Shown piece after piece: positions 10,601 to 15,343 of a stretch of DNA of 18,763 bases. Numbering within the stretch: position 1 is the stretch's first letter; every line of letters begins with the position of its first letter. The notes beneath the pieces are model-generated. The model saw only the letters and a program-made list of their open reading frames with translations, was not told where the DNA came from and made no database searches. Made by a program: the position numbers and the translations under genes. This DNA is from Anaeromyxobacter sp. (GTDB taxonomy: Bacteria > Myxococcota > Myxococcia > Myxococcales > Anaeromyxobacteraceae): the NCBI GenBank assembly GCA_020028115.1, contig JAHWYA010000014.1, positions 1 to 18,763 on the forward strand. The letters are read 5' to 3'.

Positions 10601-13233
10601 GGGTTGACGATCGAGACCATCGGCGCGCCGGCGGTGGTGCTGCCCTCCGCCACGAACGGCCCGGACGGTGAGTAGGGGCCTGCCTGCGCGCCCACGGAGA
10701 AGTTCCGGTTCGCGTCGCGCGAGAACGCCTTGTAGACGTACTGGGCGCCGTTCAGCACGTTCGCGTCGTGGCACGACGACGCCGGCGCGGCCTCCACGCA
10801 GGCGACGGTCGCGAGGCCCACGACGTTGCCGACCGCGTAGTCGGGCGTCCGGCCCTCCTGCGGCACCTCCACCCCAGGGGTCGCGGCGTTCCAGCGGAGC
10901 AGGACGATCTGGGCGTTGCCCGCGGGGTTCGTCCAGGTGAGGTCGACGTACCCGTCGCCGGCCGAGCCGCCGAGCCCCGACGGCGCGTCCGGAGAGCGGT
11001 TGTCGATCGTCCGCGCGGGGCTGACGGTGTCGCTGCCCGTCTGGGAGAACCCGGTGGCCACGACGCCGGTGACCTGGCCGGTCACGGCGACCTGCGTCCC
11101 GGGGGGCGGCGGCATGGCCGCGTGGGACTTCGGCGCCACGCAGATCCAGAGCGGCACCGCCGAGATGCCGACGGTGAGGCTGGACACGGTGATCGTCGGG
11201 GTGTCGGACGAGGGGTTCACCCAGCCGTAGGGCGAAGCCTGGTCGCAGGCGGACGTGTTCTCGACCGTGAGGAGGCCGACCACCTCGGCGGATCCGCCGG
11301 GCATCGTCACCGTGATGCTCTCCGGCGTCGCGGTCCCGACGGACGCCGCGAGCGTGAACGCGTCGAGGACGATCTTCGCCGCCCCGGGGACGAGCGTCGT
11401 CGCCGCCTCTCCGGTGGAGGCGTCACCGATGGCGACGGATGCCCCGGCCGTCAAGGTGACCGTTGCGTCCGCTGTGAACCCGCCGTCGACGGTCGTGACC
11501 CGGACGGAGCACCCCGCCGTGACGGCGGCCGGCGCCGTGTACAGGCCGGTCGCGCCGACCGTGCCGCACCCGGCCCCGCCGAGCACGCTCCAGTTGACGG
11601 ACTGGTTCGTCGCCCCGCCCGGCGAGATCGTCGCGGTGAACTGCTGGGTGGCGCTCACCTGCACGCTCGCGCTCGTCGGCGCGATGGCGACCCCGCTGAC
11701 CGCGATGCCGCTCACGGTGATCGTCGTCTCCCCGAAGACGCCGCTGCCGTCCGCCGCCGTCGCGCGCACGACGCAGGAGCGCGGGATCGTGCCGCCGGCG
11801 AACGCCGTGAACGTCGTCGTCGCGACGCCGTCTCCGGCCGTGGTGGCCGGGCTCACCGTGTCGTTCGCGTCGCAGCCGGAGATCTTGGTCCAGCTCACGT
11901 TGCGGTTCGTCGCGCCTGCGGGGCTCGCGGTGGCGGACAGGGCCTGCGTCGCGCCGCCCTGGATGGTCGCGGTCGCGGGGGTCACCGAGACGCCGGTGAC
12001 GGTGGAGGCCGGGCTCACGGAGTCGAGCGCGTCGCAGCCGGCGCCCTTCGTCCAGCTGACGTCGCGGTTCGTAGCGCCCGCGGGGCTCGCGGTCGCCGAG
12101 AGCGTCCGGGTCCCGCCCGCGGAGATCGTGGCGGACGTCGGGTTCACCGAGACGCCCGTCACCAGGATCGGATTGATCGTGATCGACGACGTCGCGGAGA
12201 AGCCGCTGCCGTCGGCCGCGGTCGCGGTCACGGCGCAGGTGCGCGGGAACGTGCCGGTCGTCCCGGCGGTGAAGGTCGTCGTCGCCGCGCCGTCACCGAG
12301 CGTGGACGCAGGGCTCACCCCGTCGCTCGCGTCGCACCCGGCGCCGGTCGTCCAGTTGACGTTGCGGTCCGTTGCGTTCGCGGGCAGCGCGGTCGCCGAG
12401 ATGGTCCGGGTGCCGCCCGCCGAGATCGTGGCGGATGTCGGGTTCACGGTGACGCCCGTGACGAGGATCGCCGGCTTGAGCGCGATGCTCATCGCGCCCT
12501 TGTAGCTGCTGACCGAGAGCGTCAGGGTCGTGTCGCCGATCGCGCCCGCCGTCGCCTTGGTCCCGATGATCAGGCAGTGACCACCGCCGAGCCCCTGGTT
12601 GCTCGAGTTGTCGCTGCGCTCGGTGATCGCCGCGAGCGCGGCGTTCGTCGCGGCGCCGCAGTTCGCCGTCGAGTTGCCGTTGTTCGAGTTTCCCTGGACG
12701 AGGACGACGAGGGTGTTCGCGACCGTGGTGGTCGCCCCCGGGATCACGGCGGTCGCGTCGTTCAGGCCGGCATCGTTCCCCCCGGAGGTGACGTCCCACG
12801 GGTTGCCGCTCGTCACGGCGCCGCTGAACGCGTGGAGCTGGCAGGTGGTGTGGTCGCCGGCATCCGCCGCCACAGGGCTCGCGTCCCCACCGACGGCCCG
12901 CTTCCAGAAGACCGCGATCCGGTTCGCCGGTTCGGTCAGCGCGGTCCCCGCGAACTGCGGCGAGTTCGTCACCTCGACGAAGCCGTTCGGCGTCGAGAGG
13001 GAGATCGCCTCGTTCTCGCTCTCGACGACGAGGAGCAGGACGTCGCCAGCGACGACGCCCGCGGGCATCGGCGCGGTGCAGGCATTGCCGCTACCGGTGA
13101 ACGAGCCGGAGCTCCTGTACGCGACCGCCGCGAGCGCCGGGGTCGCGCCGAAGGCGAGGGCGATGACGGAGCAGAGCGACGCGATGCGGACGACTCCCGC
13201 GCGGCCTGGTCTCGAGCACTTCTTCGGCGTCAT
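1642..13233 (-). CDS. Giant extracellular multiheme c-type cytochrome, 62 heme motifs, with Ig-like N-terminus
   Basis: This is about 3863 residues in one intact frame. A Sec signal peptide ends near residue 37 (ATPALA-AV) and there is no lipobox. Then come a lectin-like beta domain (to ~255), four bacterial Ig-like (BIG2) repeats (~256-596), and FnIII- and Ig-like domains (~740-985). From ~994 to ~3765 there are 62 heme c motifs by my reading: 52 CX2CH, 3 CX3CH (CTNWCH, CTNYCH twice) and 7 CX4CH (such as CANTYCH, CTAVYCH, CMSVSCH). Their order is 5 + 17 + 17 + 6 + 6 + 6 + 5. CX4CH/CX2CH alternation is known from Geobacter and Anaeromyxobacter secreted cytochromes. The C-terminus has a small Cys-pair motif (FSCYTLSG...WGSCTQHS). 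Inferred role: outer-surface electron storage or transfer to extracellular acceptors. The ATG at 13233 is preferred over the adjacent GTG at 13236 because GGGGAG lies eight bases before it. No transmembrane barrel or anchor is visible. Confidence 0.95.
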   Translation of the reverse strand: MTPKKCSRPGRAGVVRIASLCSVIALAFGATPALAAVAYRSSGSFTGSGNACTAPMPAGVVAGDVLLLVVESENEAISLSTPNGFVEVTNSPQFAGTALTEPANRIAVFWKRAVGGDASPVAADAGDHTTCQLHAFSGAVTSGNPWDVTSGGNDAGLNDATAVIPGATTTVANTLVVLVQGNSNNGNSTANCGAATNAALAAITERSDNSSNQGLGGGHCLIIGTKATAGAIGDTTLTLSVSSYKGAMSIALKPAILVTGVTVNPTSATISAGGTRTISATALPANATDRNVNWTTGAGCDASDGVSPASTLGDGAATTTFTAGTTGTFPRTCAVTATAADGSGFSATSSITINPILVTGVSVNPTSATISAGGTRTLSATASPAGATNRDVSWTKGAGCDALDSVSPASTVTGVSVTPATATIQGGATQALSATASPAGATNRNVSWTKISGCDANDTVSPATTAGDGVATTTFTAFAGGTIPRSCVVRATAADGSGVFGETTITVSGIAVSGVAIAPTSASVQVSATQQFTATISPGGATNQSVNWSVLGGAGCGTVGATGLYTAPAAVTAGCSVRVTTVDGGFTADATVTLTAGASVAIGDASTGEAATTLVPGAAKIVLDAFTLAASVGTATPESITVTMPGGSAEVVGLLTVENTSACDQASPYGWVNPSSDTPTITVSSLTVGISAVPLWICVAPKSHAAMPPPPGTQVAVTGQVTGVVATGFSQTGSDTVSPARTIDNRSPDAPSGLGGSAGDGYVDLTWTNPAGNAQIVLLRWNAATPGVEVPQEGRTPDYAVGNVVGLATVACVEAAPASSCHDANVLNGAQYVYKAFSRDANRNFSVGAQAGPYSPSGPFVAEGSTTAGAPMVSIVNPLRGSVVSGEFRVQIRVANAGGVDAVSGVAYSTNDGGTWDTAGLTSTTAYDTTTLGVVTGRMFEVRLTPAPGTYTLRARASNAVASNVVSNGVPIVAKASKTGDGNLLVRDNSSQLCSDCHAHKGHTSESTESARGSWSTTCRDCHTPHRTRNVALVAEQITPPQITAQQGPKTVTFYGKTGFAAGSYASAGLDGPCQVCHTRTKFYRGSGVDVPDPAFPASTVASGGHNPTGACVTCHKHGDGLAASCFGCHGDAGRGSAPGADAQQAAAPPQVATGATVFVAGGGAHLAHVNLASWRQAPLHCVACHPSPNTHQGDTEVSWSLLATTGSVAVTPPAGALDGAWTATPSCTNWCHGAGLAGGGGTAKTTPPRWTDASAPCGSCHASPPPLGGGVANVHPQNTSCSSCHGGDYAETSVGALAKPTHIDGTVQKPENGCTACHGLLSGIGGPVADNTSFLAMPGYEDGLGGVGSDTRGRTERTVVRVGAHDAHGKGRYIAPQDCAVCHGGKPASGNRDHADGTIAFGYGAVPSSNGVATQPPAFNAAFESSPGCTNYCHSTGKPLGLAATPKPATWTSTVQMTCTTCHETAALSTHAHPLHVATQGVGCQACHAGTTDNGSSIVSGGGLHVDSQNDVRFTVTDLTWSAFFSGASQYEADHTCSATYCHSNGTSPSSPFGAPVGAALAWNAGSGSATCTSCHGGAQGAPVVIGVGAGNGTARHQAHVANATTLGANYFCGDCHKATVDAGTNGPITTASNHVDRARQVSIANRGPKASTDPVGGSCTAVYCHSSGQATPAYVAATWTGGPALGCNGCHGTGNVTGAPDYPQLGPAGGADANTHGKHTSFGTNPASCQNCHYSIVNATADALFATSHTNGYRDVLIAPSFDTNGATTNYNPVSKTCMSVSCHGIKTPRWGDTLGCTDCHGKSTRPSISGADANQQAAPPDGVNGETLESARAVGEHEKHVNDNALRQDPLACNDCHNGASHNGTRDLGWSQLATSTSRTITWNGTTCANTYCHAPGAVAADIGGTNRTPSWTGGTTASCNWCHGNPPPVTPSANANHPSNTNCANCHGTGYTGPTMGAAAKATHLTGNTRVGIDKPQNGCRACHGQLAGVGGAAANNTDPAAAPGYNGVGVDTWGAWYAASVAVGAHDAHVRPNGSLNAIQPLGCVSCHPNRANGNTDHADGAVDMAWTTLASSTAITVAPAAGQITAGWQASPTCTNYCHSNAAPVGGTQTTTPQPNWTSSANMTCTSCHQVTADNPLNPASTKLSHGHWLHITAAVANGGYFYNCSQCHNATATGQSDGTGLSITAAGRANHVSGVHTVVFDTAMNPGSTSYAQGPSYTCANTYCHSNGTNAASPPANTSIAWTATKTCYSCHGFTAADPVVVGSNLSGQKNGSITHLTHVANSAKIGTNYRCGDCHNTTVQAGTDGVFVSTAQHVDRTKQVAISARGTRTSTSPAAGNPFCASVYCHSSGQDPNATAHYEPVGWTSVWPANMCKNCHGAFVAGDGAVYGFASQFGEPNYTSGAAGSATANDHQEHVKTSVGACVNCHYSITNATADALFATSHTNGVRDVVINPSFDTNGATTNYNPVSKTCMNVSCHGTATPRWGGTVSCLDCHGGSADVEYIGTTFWSDDLVAIVSTREWTYSGHGKASGKYESDNPAAAFPTSPTPGKTECLFCHDDAIEHELAGNPFRLRGRSRSGGATFDPYTSGTMANYACLNCHATGSFGVFPTGASLKNGTLKPDMAHGGAKHTLLTQGGNFCWDCHDPHGDRPSNTNSSGYNVFMIRKSVIVKGDGVHGYLGTAGATVDVEFYTTTAPQNAPSPVGRAAETTTAAGTTHKGLCQACHDTTAAPSPATAWTKYWEKDGRDDPDGNGGTGAYASGVTTGAHHNTTQYCIDCHPHNDNFAGNGTCLGCHGQSADNDDRTGTFWSNANRAEFNLAEWTWSGHGKTGVTYDVTGNQPANFSTAPNPGESECRYCHDETTGHNPGAAGNPYRLRGVSTGGTTAAWSTAAPNAVCLNCHSSSSSPGVTPSGQTNKKATTFVVDTHYGSKHAAGEGGQFCWDCHDAHGERISGSGNILMIRSQVFKATDGTYGINPTLVNVTFNQIAASPPAVGKLVEATNATRVGLCQACHDPSKAGTQSTRYWRSNGTDDPDGSTGAAAYTSLHDSTETNAQFCLRCHTHSAKFETGNCGGCHLTTGNDTGAFSGTFWKDLNPSLISSTEWGYSGHGKKSGNYDGSTNPPANFPSTPTPLKSECKFCHDDALAHVSGARGDTNPYLLRGAADASGVTAAFNATSTNFGNDVCLNCHGSSSSPGVMPADQATPKKATQWVAQNHMGTKHQGTEGGKFCWDCHDPHGDRPSNTTAAGQNILMIRSQVFQITDGTYGINPTLKNVTWNSRAGSPPAVGKLVEATTATRIGLCQACHDPAKGTDATVGSTKYWRWNGSDNAVSPSTHNATETDPTYCIKCHAHKDDFAGKGGGPNCFGCHSGGQGGTRALSGDFTGKSHHVRTNVGAFSTTGTTEAAGWGTNRDCVVCHAEGQIVTGPSADCATGTFPTTCTNPSYHGNGKIDLRDVDVAAPAVDASSATAAFVYDSNFVATSAGAAANWYSGNQAWREWTSGVEEPGGVTLPTKAGLDRFCLNCHDADGALQISSFRVSTETNRASTDPFWDGADNIKNNYDTFNRSNTAAGSTTVPPATGGRVVDIKSKVSGAPPAQGAFSRHAIRGQSTSRYTKYTGAISYGATIYDGGYFVQKGVSDANGPLWNDTSVMGCADCHTVDGANGTAGSAHGSTAAEYLLKDSSGGAALGSYPSGNYVCARCHVAGSYSTSGSHGPTNGSDFQDGSGLTYNANVSGSRKNPGGKGGTVFGLACLNCHGGAQGNGSVSTDTNGFGWIHGTSQVFGNGVGGTRNAYRFMNGSSLRFYSPGEANPENWQTSSFSCYTLSGTTDTWGSCTQHSTGKSMGAGSSRARALNY
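3061..3945 (-). repeat. 6-heme module, copy 3 of 3
   Basis: It starts at FWKDLN and carries heme motifs 52-57 (CKFCH, CLNCH, CWDCH, CQACH, CIKCH, CFGCH). It keeps EWGYSGHGK, the CWDCHDPHGDRPSN block, ILMIRSQVF, DGTYGINPTL, SPPAVGKLVEAT and IGLCQACHDP. The DPDG loop after YWRWNGSDN is missing, so it is slightly shortened there. The five C-terminal hemes (58-62) follow in non-repeated sequence. Confidence 0.85.
3946..4791 (-). repeat. 6-heme module, copy 2 of 3
   Basis: It spans 282 residues starting at FWSNAN with heme motifs 46-51 (CRYCH, CLNCH, CWDCH, CQACH, CLRCH, CGGCH). It shares EWTWSGHGK, CWDCHDAHGER, ILMIRSQVF, DGTYGINPTL, SPPAVGKLVEAT, VGLCQACHDP and YWRSNGTDDPDG with copy 3. Copies 2 and 3 are clearly closer to each other than to copy 1. 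Confidence 0.85.
4792..5691 (-). repeat. 6-heme module, copy 1 of 3
   Basis: Three hundred residues begin at FWSDDL and carry heme motifs 40-45 (CLFCH, CLNCH, CWDCH, CQACH, CIDCH, CLGCH), all CX2CH. Landmarks shared with the other copies are EWTYSGHGK, the CWDCHDPHGDRPSN segment, a VFMIRKS strand, GLCQACHD, and a YWEKDGRDDPDG segment. This copy differs most in the strand after FMIR (VIVKGDGVHGYLGTAG). Confidence 0.85.
5743..7839 (-). repeat. 17-heme module B, tandem copy of module A
   Basis: It covers about residues 1800-2498 (heme motifs 22 to 38). All heme motifs align one-to-one with module A at an offset of 17. The spacing class matches at every position except motif 24, which is CX4CH (CANTYCH) where the partner motif 7 is CX3CH (CTNWCH). 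The distance between equivalent hemes is 673-699 residues. Sequence identity is highest in the last third, around ATADALFATSHTNG and FDTNGATTNYNPVSKTC, and lower in the first half, as expected for an old duplication with later divergence or patchy conversion. Confidence 0.85.
7840..9858 (-). repeat. 17-heme module A of the giant cytochrome
   Basis: It covers about residues 1127-1799 (heme motifs 5 to 21). Counting from heme 6, the spacing classes run CX2, CX3 (CTNWCH), CX2 four times, CX3 (CTNYCH), CX2, CX2, CX4 (CSATYCH), CX2, CX2, CX4 (CTAVYCH), CX2, CX2, CX4 (CMSVSCH), then CX2 at the junction. The start GADAQQAAAPP recurs as GADANQQAAPP at the start of module B. Shared blocks include the VGAHDAH segment, the Asn-Ala-Thr-Ala-Asp-Ala-Leu-Phe-Ala-Thr-Ser-His segment, and the NGATTNYNPVSKTC segment. 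Confidence 0.85.
11450..12468 (-). repeat. Four tandem bacterial Ig-like repeats, one truncated
   Basis: These begin near residues 257, 357, 411 and 510 of the giant cytochrome, each starting with a VTGV.V.PTSATI-like strand. Repeats 1 and 3 are about 100 residues and carry a Cys pair (GCDA...RTCAV and GCDAN...RSCVV), probably a disulfide. Repeat 4 is more diverged (AGCGT...AGCSV). Repeat 2 is only ~54 residues: it stops after SVSPAST and runs straight into repeat 3, so its GCDALD cysteine lacks a partner. BIG2-type domains in surface proteins usually act as spacers or in adhesion. Confidence 0.8.
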
Positions 13234-13240
13234 CACGTCG

Positions 13241-13247
13241 TCTCCCC
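13241..13247 (-). promoter_or_regulatory. Ribosome binding site of the giant cytochrome gene
   Basis: The minus strand reads GGGGAGA here. Its GGAG core is eight bases before the ATG at 13233 and five before the overlapping GTG at 13236. The spacing and codon type favour the ATG as the start. Confidence 0.6.
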
Positions 13248-13299
13248 GTCCCGTCCCGCGTCACGGCGACAGCCGATACACGAATCCGAACGCCCTTAG

Positions 13300-13315
13300 T
13301 GCAAGCCTCGGGCCC
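13300..13315 (-). promoter_or_regulatory. Sigma-54-like -24/-12 promoter of the giant cytochrome gene
   Basis: The minus strand reads GGGCCC-GAGGC-TTGCA. Against the sigma-54 consensus TGGCAC-N5-TTGCA it keeps the invariant GG and GC doublets at the correct ten-base spacing and a perfect TTGCA -12 box, with two mismatches in the -24 box. Transcription would begin near 13288, giving a leader of about 55 bases. No convincing sigma-70 hexamer pair was seen in this GC-rich gap. High-GC genomes produce such matches by chance, so this is a candidate. Confidence 0.45.
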
Positions 13316-13411
13316 GCGTAACGTCAGGGGAAAGTCGCTTGCTTCGCGGATTTCGCCGAAATGCCCAGCAGGGCGGCTGGGTCGTCCGCACCCGGAGATG
13401 AGTGGGACCCG

Positions 13412-13425
13412 CGCGCACTTGCGCG
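13412..13425. promoter_or_regulatory. Perfect inverted repeat, possible operator
   Basis: CGCGCA-CT-TGCGCG has 6-base arms and a 2-base centre. It lies about 100 bases upstream of the sigma-54-like element and 26 bases (centre to centre) from the next inverted repeat. GC-only arms make chance occurrence more likely here than for the neighbouring repeat. Confidence 0.35.
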
Positions 13426-13436
13426 AGGTCACCCAT

Positions 13437-13452
13437 TGCGTGATTTCACGCA
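13437..13452. promoter_or_regulatory. Perfect 16-base inverted repeat, likely regulator binding site
   Basis: TGCGTGA-TT-TCACGCA has seven perfect arm bases on each side and an AT centre, in a region otherwise very GC-rich. Dyads of this size are typical of dimeric regulator sites. It is about 125 bases upstream of the -24 box of the cytochrome gene and about 300 bases upstream of the divergent small gene, a position suited to an enhancer-binding protein. It does not match the CRP or FNR spacing (TGTGA-N6-TCACA or TTGAT-N4-ATCAA). The protein that would bind is unknown. Confidence 0.5.
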
Positions 13453-13685
13453 GCGCCGGTCTGGCCGCGCCCGGGCACGGCGAGTGCGTCGCCTGCTCCG
13501 CGCCTCGATCGCCGCGGACGCGGTGATCGCACCACGGCGCGGCGATCTTCCGCGCGACGTACCCAGGGTGCCGGGTGCGCCAGCCTTCTCCGCGCGTCCC
13601 CGGTGCGGCGGCCGAGCGCATCGGGAATCCGCCCGACGGCGGCTCGGGTGTCCGCGCCCGCTCCCTCCGGACTCGTTCCCGCGGA

Positions 13686-13704
13686 ATTGGGCATTCGTCC
13701 CAAT
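13686..13704. promoter_or_regulatory. Inverted repeat ahead of the small membrane protein gene
   Basis: ATTGGG-CATTCGT-CCCAAT has perfect 6-base arms around a 7-base spacer and ends 52 bases before the ATG at 13756. It could be an operator for the plus-strand gene or a leader stem-loop. No clear -35/-10 or -24/-12 pair for this gene was found around it. Confidence 0.35.
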
Positions 13705-13755
13705 ACCGATTGCCGCTCGGCTGCGAGATGTTCCTTACACGAAAGGAGCGACACC

Positions 13756-14190
13756 ATGGCGACCACCTACGAGAGCGGCAGCGCGGTCCTCAGCGGCTAC
13801 TACCTCAACCCGTCGAGCTGGAGCATCTCCCCCGTCGCGCGCGACGGCGAGCGGCTCCCCCCCGGCCGCGGGCGCTGGATGAAGGTCCCGGCCGCGGCGG
13901 CCCTCGCGATCGTCCCGCTCCTCGGCGCGACGTTCCTCCTCTTCCTCCCCCTCGTCGGGTTCGCCGTCACGCTCCACGCGATCGCGTCGCTCGTCGTGAA
14001 CGCCTTCCACCGCACCGCGACGGAGCTCGCGGGCACCATGAGCCCGGGCTGGGTCCCCGGCGAGGCGCACTTCACCGGCAAGGCGGCCGAGCACGCCGGC
14101 GTGGAGGAGAAGGGGCCGAGCGCGCGGGGCGACGCGCTCGAGGAGCTCGCGCGAGAGATCGCGAGGCGGCGGAGCTCCTCCAGGGCTTAG
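13756..14190 (+). CDS. Small membrane protein of unknown function
   Basis: The protein has 144 residues. The start is the ATG at 13756, preceded by AGGAG seven bases away; the longer open frame upstream lacks a ribosome site and coding-like codon use. A hydrophilic N-terminus (residues 1-40, Tyr/Ser-rich, with YYLNPSSWSISPVARDG) is followed by a hydrophobic block at about 44-81, long enough for two closely spaced helices or one long one. An amphipathic charged C-terminal helix (EELAREIARRR) ends it. No known domain or catalytic motif is recognised. It is monocistronic: a divergent promoter region lies upstream and a strong terminator 47 bases after its stop. Its sharing of a regulatory gap with the giant cytochrome gene is the only functional hint. 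Confidence 0.75.
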   Translation: MATTYESGSAVLSGYYLNPSSWSISPVARDGERLPPGRGRWMKVPAAAALAIVPLLGATFLLFLPLVGFAVTLHAIASLVVNAFHRTATELAGTMSPGWVPGEAHFTGKAAEHAGVEEKGPSARGDALEELAREIARRRSSSRA

Positions 14191-14236
14191 CGAAATCCCG
14201 CGCCCGGCGGAGTGGACGCCGGTCGAGGCTGCAGGC

Positions 14237-14270
14237 GCGGGGCCGGGGCATACCCGGCCCCGCACCCTTT
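14237..14270 (+). terminator. Strong hairpin terminator of the small membrane protein gene
   Basis: Perfect 11-base arms (GCGGGGCCGGG and CCCGGCCCCGC) surround a 5-base loop GCATA (14237-14263) and are followed by ACCCTTT. The position, 47 bases after the stop at 14190, fits rho-independent termination, though the T-run is short. Confidence 0.65.
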
Positions 14271-14297
14271 CGATTGCCGAGAATTTGTCGGCTTCGC

Positions 14298-14686
14298 GGC
14301 GGGGCGGGGTGCGGGCTCTCGGTCCGGCTGAGCTCGCGCCAGGACTGGATCGTGTTCACGCAGAGCGTCGAGCAGCTCCGGGGGGTCGAGCGAGGCGCGC
14401 ACGCTGGCGCTCCTCGGCGGCGGCGTGACCCGCCCCGCGAACCGGGACACCTCGGTGGAGACGTCCGTCGTCGCCGGCCTCGACGTCTTCGACCGTCCGA
14501 TGGTGGCGGTCTTCCCCGCGGTCGGCGCCCGCGTGGCGGTCGAGTGGCGCCAGCCGACGCCGTTCCTCCAGAACTTCAGGACGTCGCTCACCTGCGTGAC
14601 CGACACCTCCCGCCGGCGCGTTCGGGCGCGACGTGGGCGGCGTCGCCGTCTACGGGGTCGTGTCCACCGGCCCCCGCGTGCCCTGA
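14298..14686 (+). pseudogene. Frameshifted, 5'-truncated tail of an unidentified gene
   Basis: Three successive plus-strand frames each show near-total G/C at third codon positions and join end to end: about 14298-14384 (SRQDWIVFTQSVEQLRG), 14386-14612 (EARTLALLGGGVTRP through FRTSLTCVTDTS) and 14613-14686 (AFGRDVGGVAVYGVVSTG, then PRVP-stop). Removing one G from the G6 run at 14380-14385 and one C from the CCC near 14610 restores a single frame of about 129 residues ending at the TGA at 14684. There is no start codon with a ribosome site, and coding signal fades before ~14295, so the 5' part is gone. Family not recognised. The alternating hydrophobic pattern would suit beta-strands. Two homopolymer indels could also be assembly error, but the missing 5' end argues for a true relic. 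Confidence 0.5.
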
Positions 14687-14695
14687 GCGGGCGCG

Positions 14696-15343
14696 TCAGG
14701 CCGGGTCGCGAGGAGCGGCCGACGCGCCGAGCCGCGGCGTATCCGCGGGCGACGGCGTCACGGTCTCCACCGTCTCGCCGCGCGCCACCGCCGCCGCGAG
14801 CGCCGCGTTCCGCTTCAGCCGCTGCGCGGCCGGAGGCGGGCTGACGATGGCGCCGCCGCCGGCGGTATCGCGATAGTAGTACGGCCGCGCCGGCAGCACG
14901 AACGCGGCGATCGTCGCGGCGACGAACGTGACGAAGACCGGCCATGCTCCGACCGCCTCGTCCACGGCCTGCGAGAGGGCACCCATCCCGGCGATCGCCG
15001 CGGCGACCCAGGCGACCGCCGGCAGCGCGAGCCGCCGCGGGTACAGGTACCCCGCGCCGCCCATGGTCCCGCGGATCGACGCGCGCGCGCGCACGTAGGC
15101 CGCCTCGCACGGCGTGCAGGGCTCGGAGTCCGAGCGCGTGAACGAGATGATGTCCGGGCCTCGCCAGTACGCCGCGAACGCTCGCGCCGCGGCGGCGAGC
15201 GCGACCGGGATGGCGACGAGCAGGCACCCCCGCGTGACGTCTCCGCCGCCCTCGCCCAGCGCGCGGACCGCCCCGAGGAACGCGAGGACGAGCCAGGCTC
15301 CGAGCCCGACCAGCGCCGCGAACGTGGAACCGCCCTGAAGCAC
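14696..15343 (-). CDS. Four-helix membrane protein of unknown function with a CXXC motif
   Basis: It encodes 215 residues. The start is a GTG at 15343 with GGAGG six bases upstream on the minus strand. Hydrophobic segments lie near residues 8-27, 43-62, 105-128 and 136-155. The loop between helices 2 and 3 holds a CTPC motif (SEPCTPCEAAYVRAR), and the C-terminal ~55 residues are a soluble Ala/Pro-rich tail. CXXC in this loop could bind metal or be redox-active; with only one CXXC neither is established. It converges on the decayed gene (10 bases between ends) and lies downstream of the response regulator, separated by 387 bases, so it likely has its own promoter. I do not recognise the family. 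Confidence 0.7.
   Translation of the reverse strand: MLQGGSTFAALVGLGAWLVLAFLGAVRALGEGGGDVTRGCLLVAIPVALAAAARAFAAYWRGPDIISFTRSDSEPCTPCEAAYVRARASIRGTMGGAGYLYPRRLALPAVAWVAAAIAGMGALSQAVDEAVGAWPVFVTFVAATIAAFVLPARPYYYRDTAGGGAIVSPPPAAQRLKRNAALAAAVARGETVETVTPSPADTPRLGASAAPRDPA

Larger units (their letters stand above)
13237..13755. other. Divergent intergenic region, no gene
   Basis: These 519 bases separate the giant cytochrome gene (minus) from the small membrane protein gene (plus). Frames that cross it have broken third-position GC preference and no plausible start. It holds the sigma-54-like element, two inverted repeats, a third dyad near the plus-strand gene, and a further weak GC-only stem (13537-13555). 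I see no tRNA or other RNA gene. Confidence 0.6.

Noticed and set aside
3295..10671. A 2458-codon open frame on the plus strand opposite the giant cytochrome
   Set aside because: It is a mirror of the high third-position GC of the true gene. The product is a monotonous Arg/Val/Ala-rich sequence without domains, while the minus frame has a signal peptide, repeats and 62 heme motifs.
10765..10785. A CH pair (SSCHDANV) in the N-terminal region of the giant protein as an extra heme site
   Set aside because: There is no cysteine two to four residues before it. It pairs better with the preceding VACVE cysteine as a disulfide in the FnIII-like domain.
10768..13299. An 843-codon plus-strand open frame opposite the Ig-like region
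   Set aside because: Same cause: low-complexity Arg/Gly/Asp-rich translation with no start signal, antisense to clear Ig-like repeats.
13537..13555. GCGCGG/CCGCGC stem in the divergent intergenic region
   Set aside because: GC-only 6-base arms with a 7-base loop are expected by chance in sequence this rich in GC, and its position fits no gene end.
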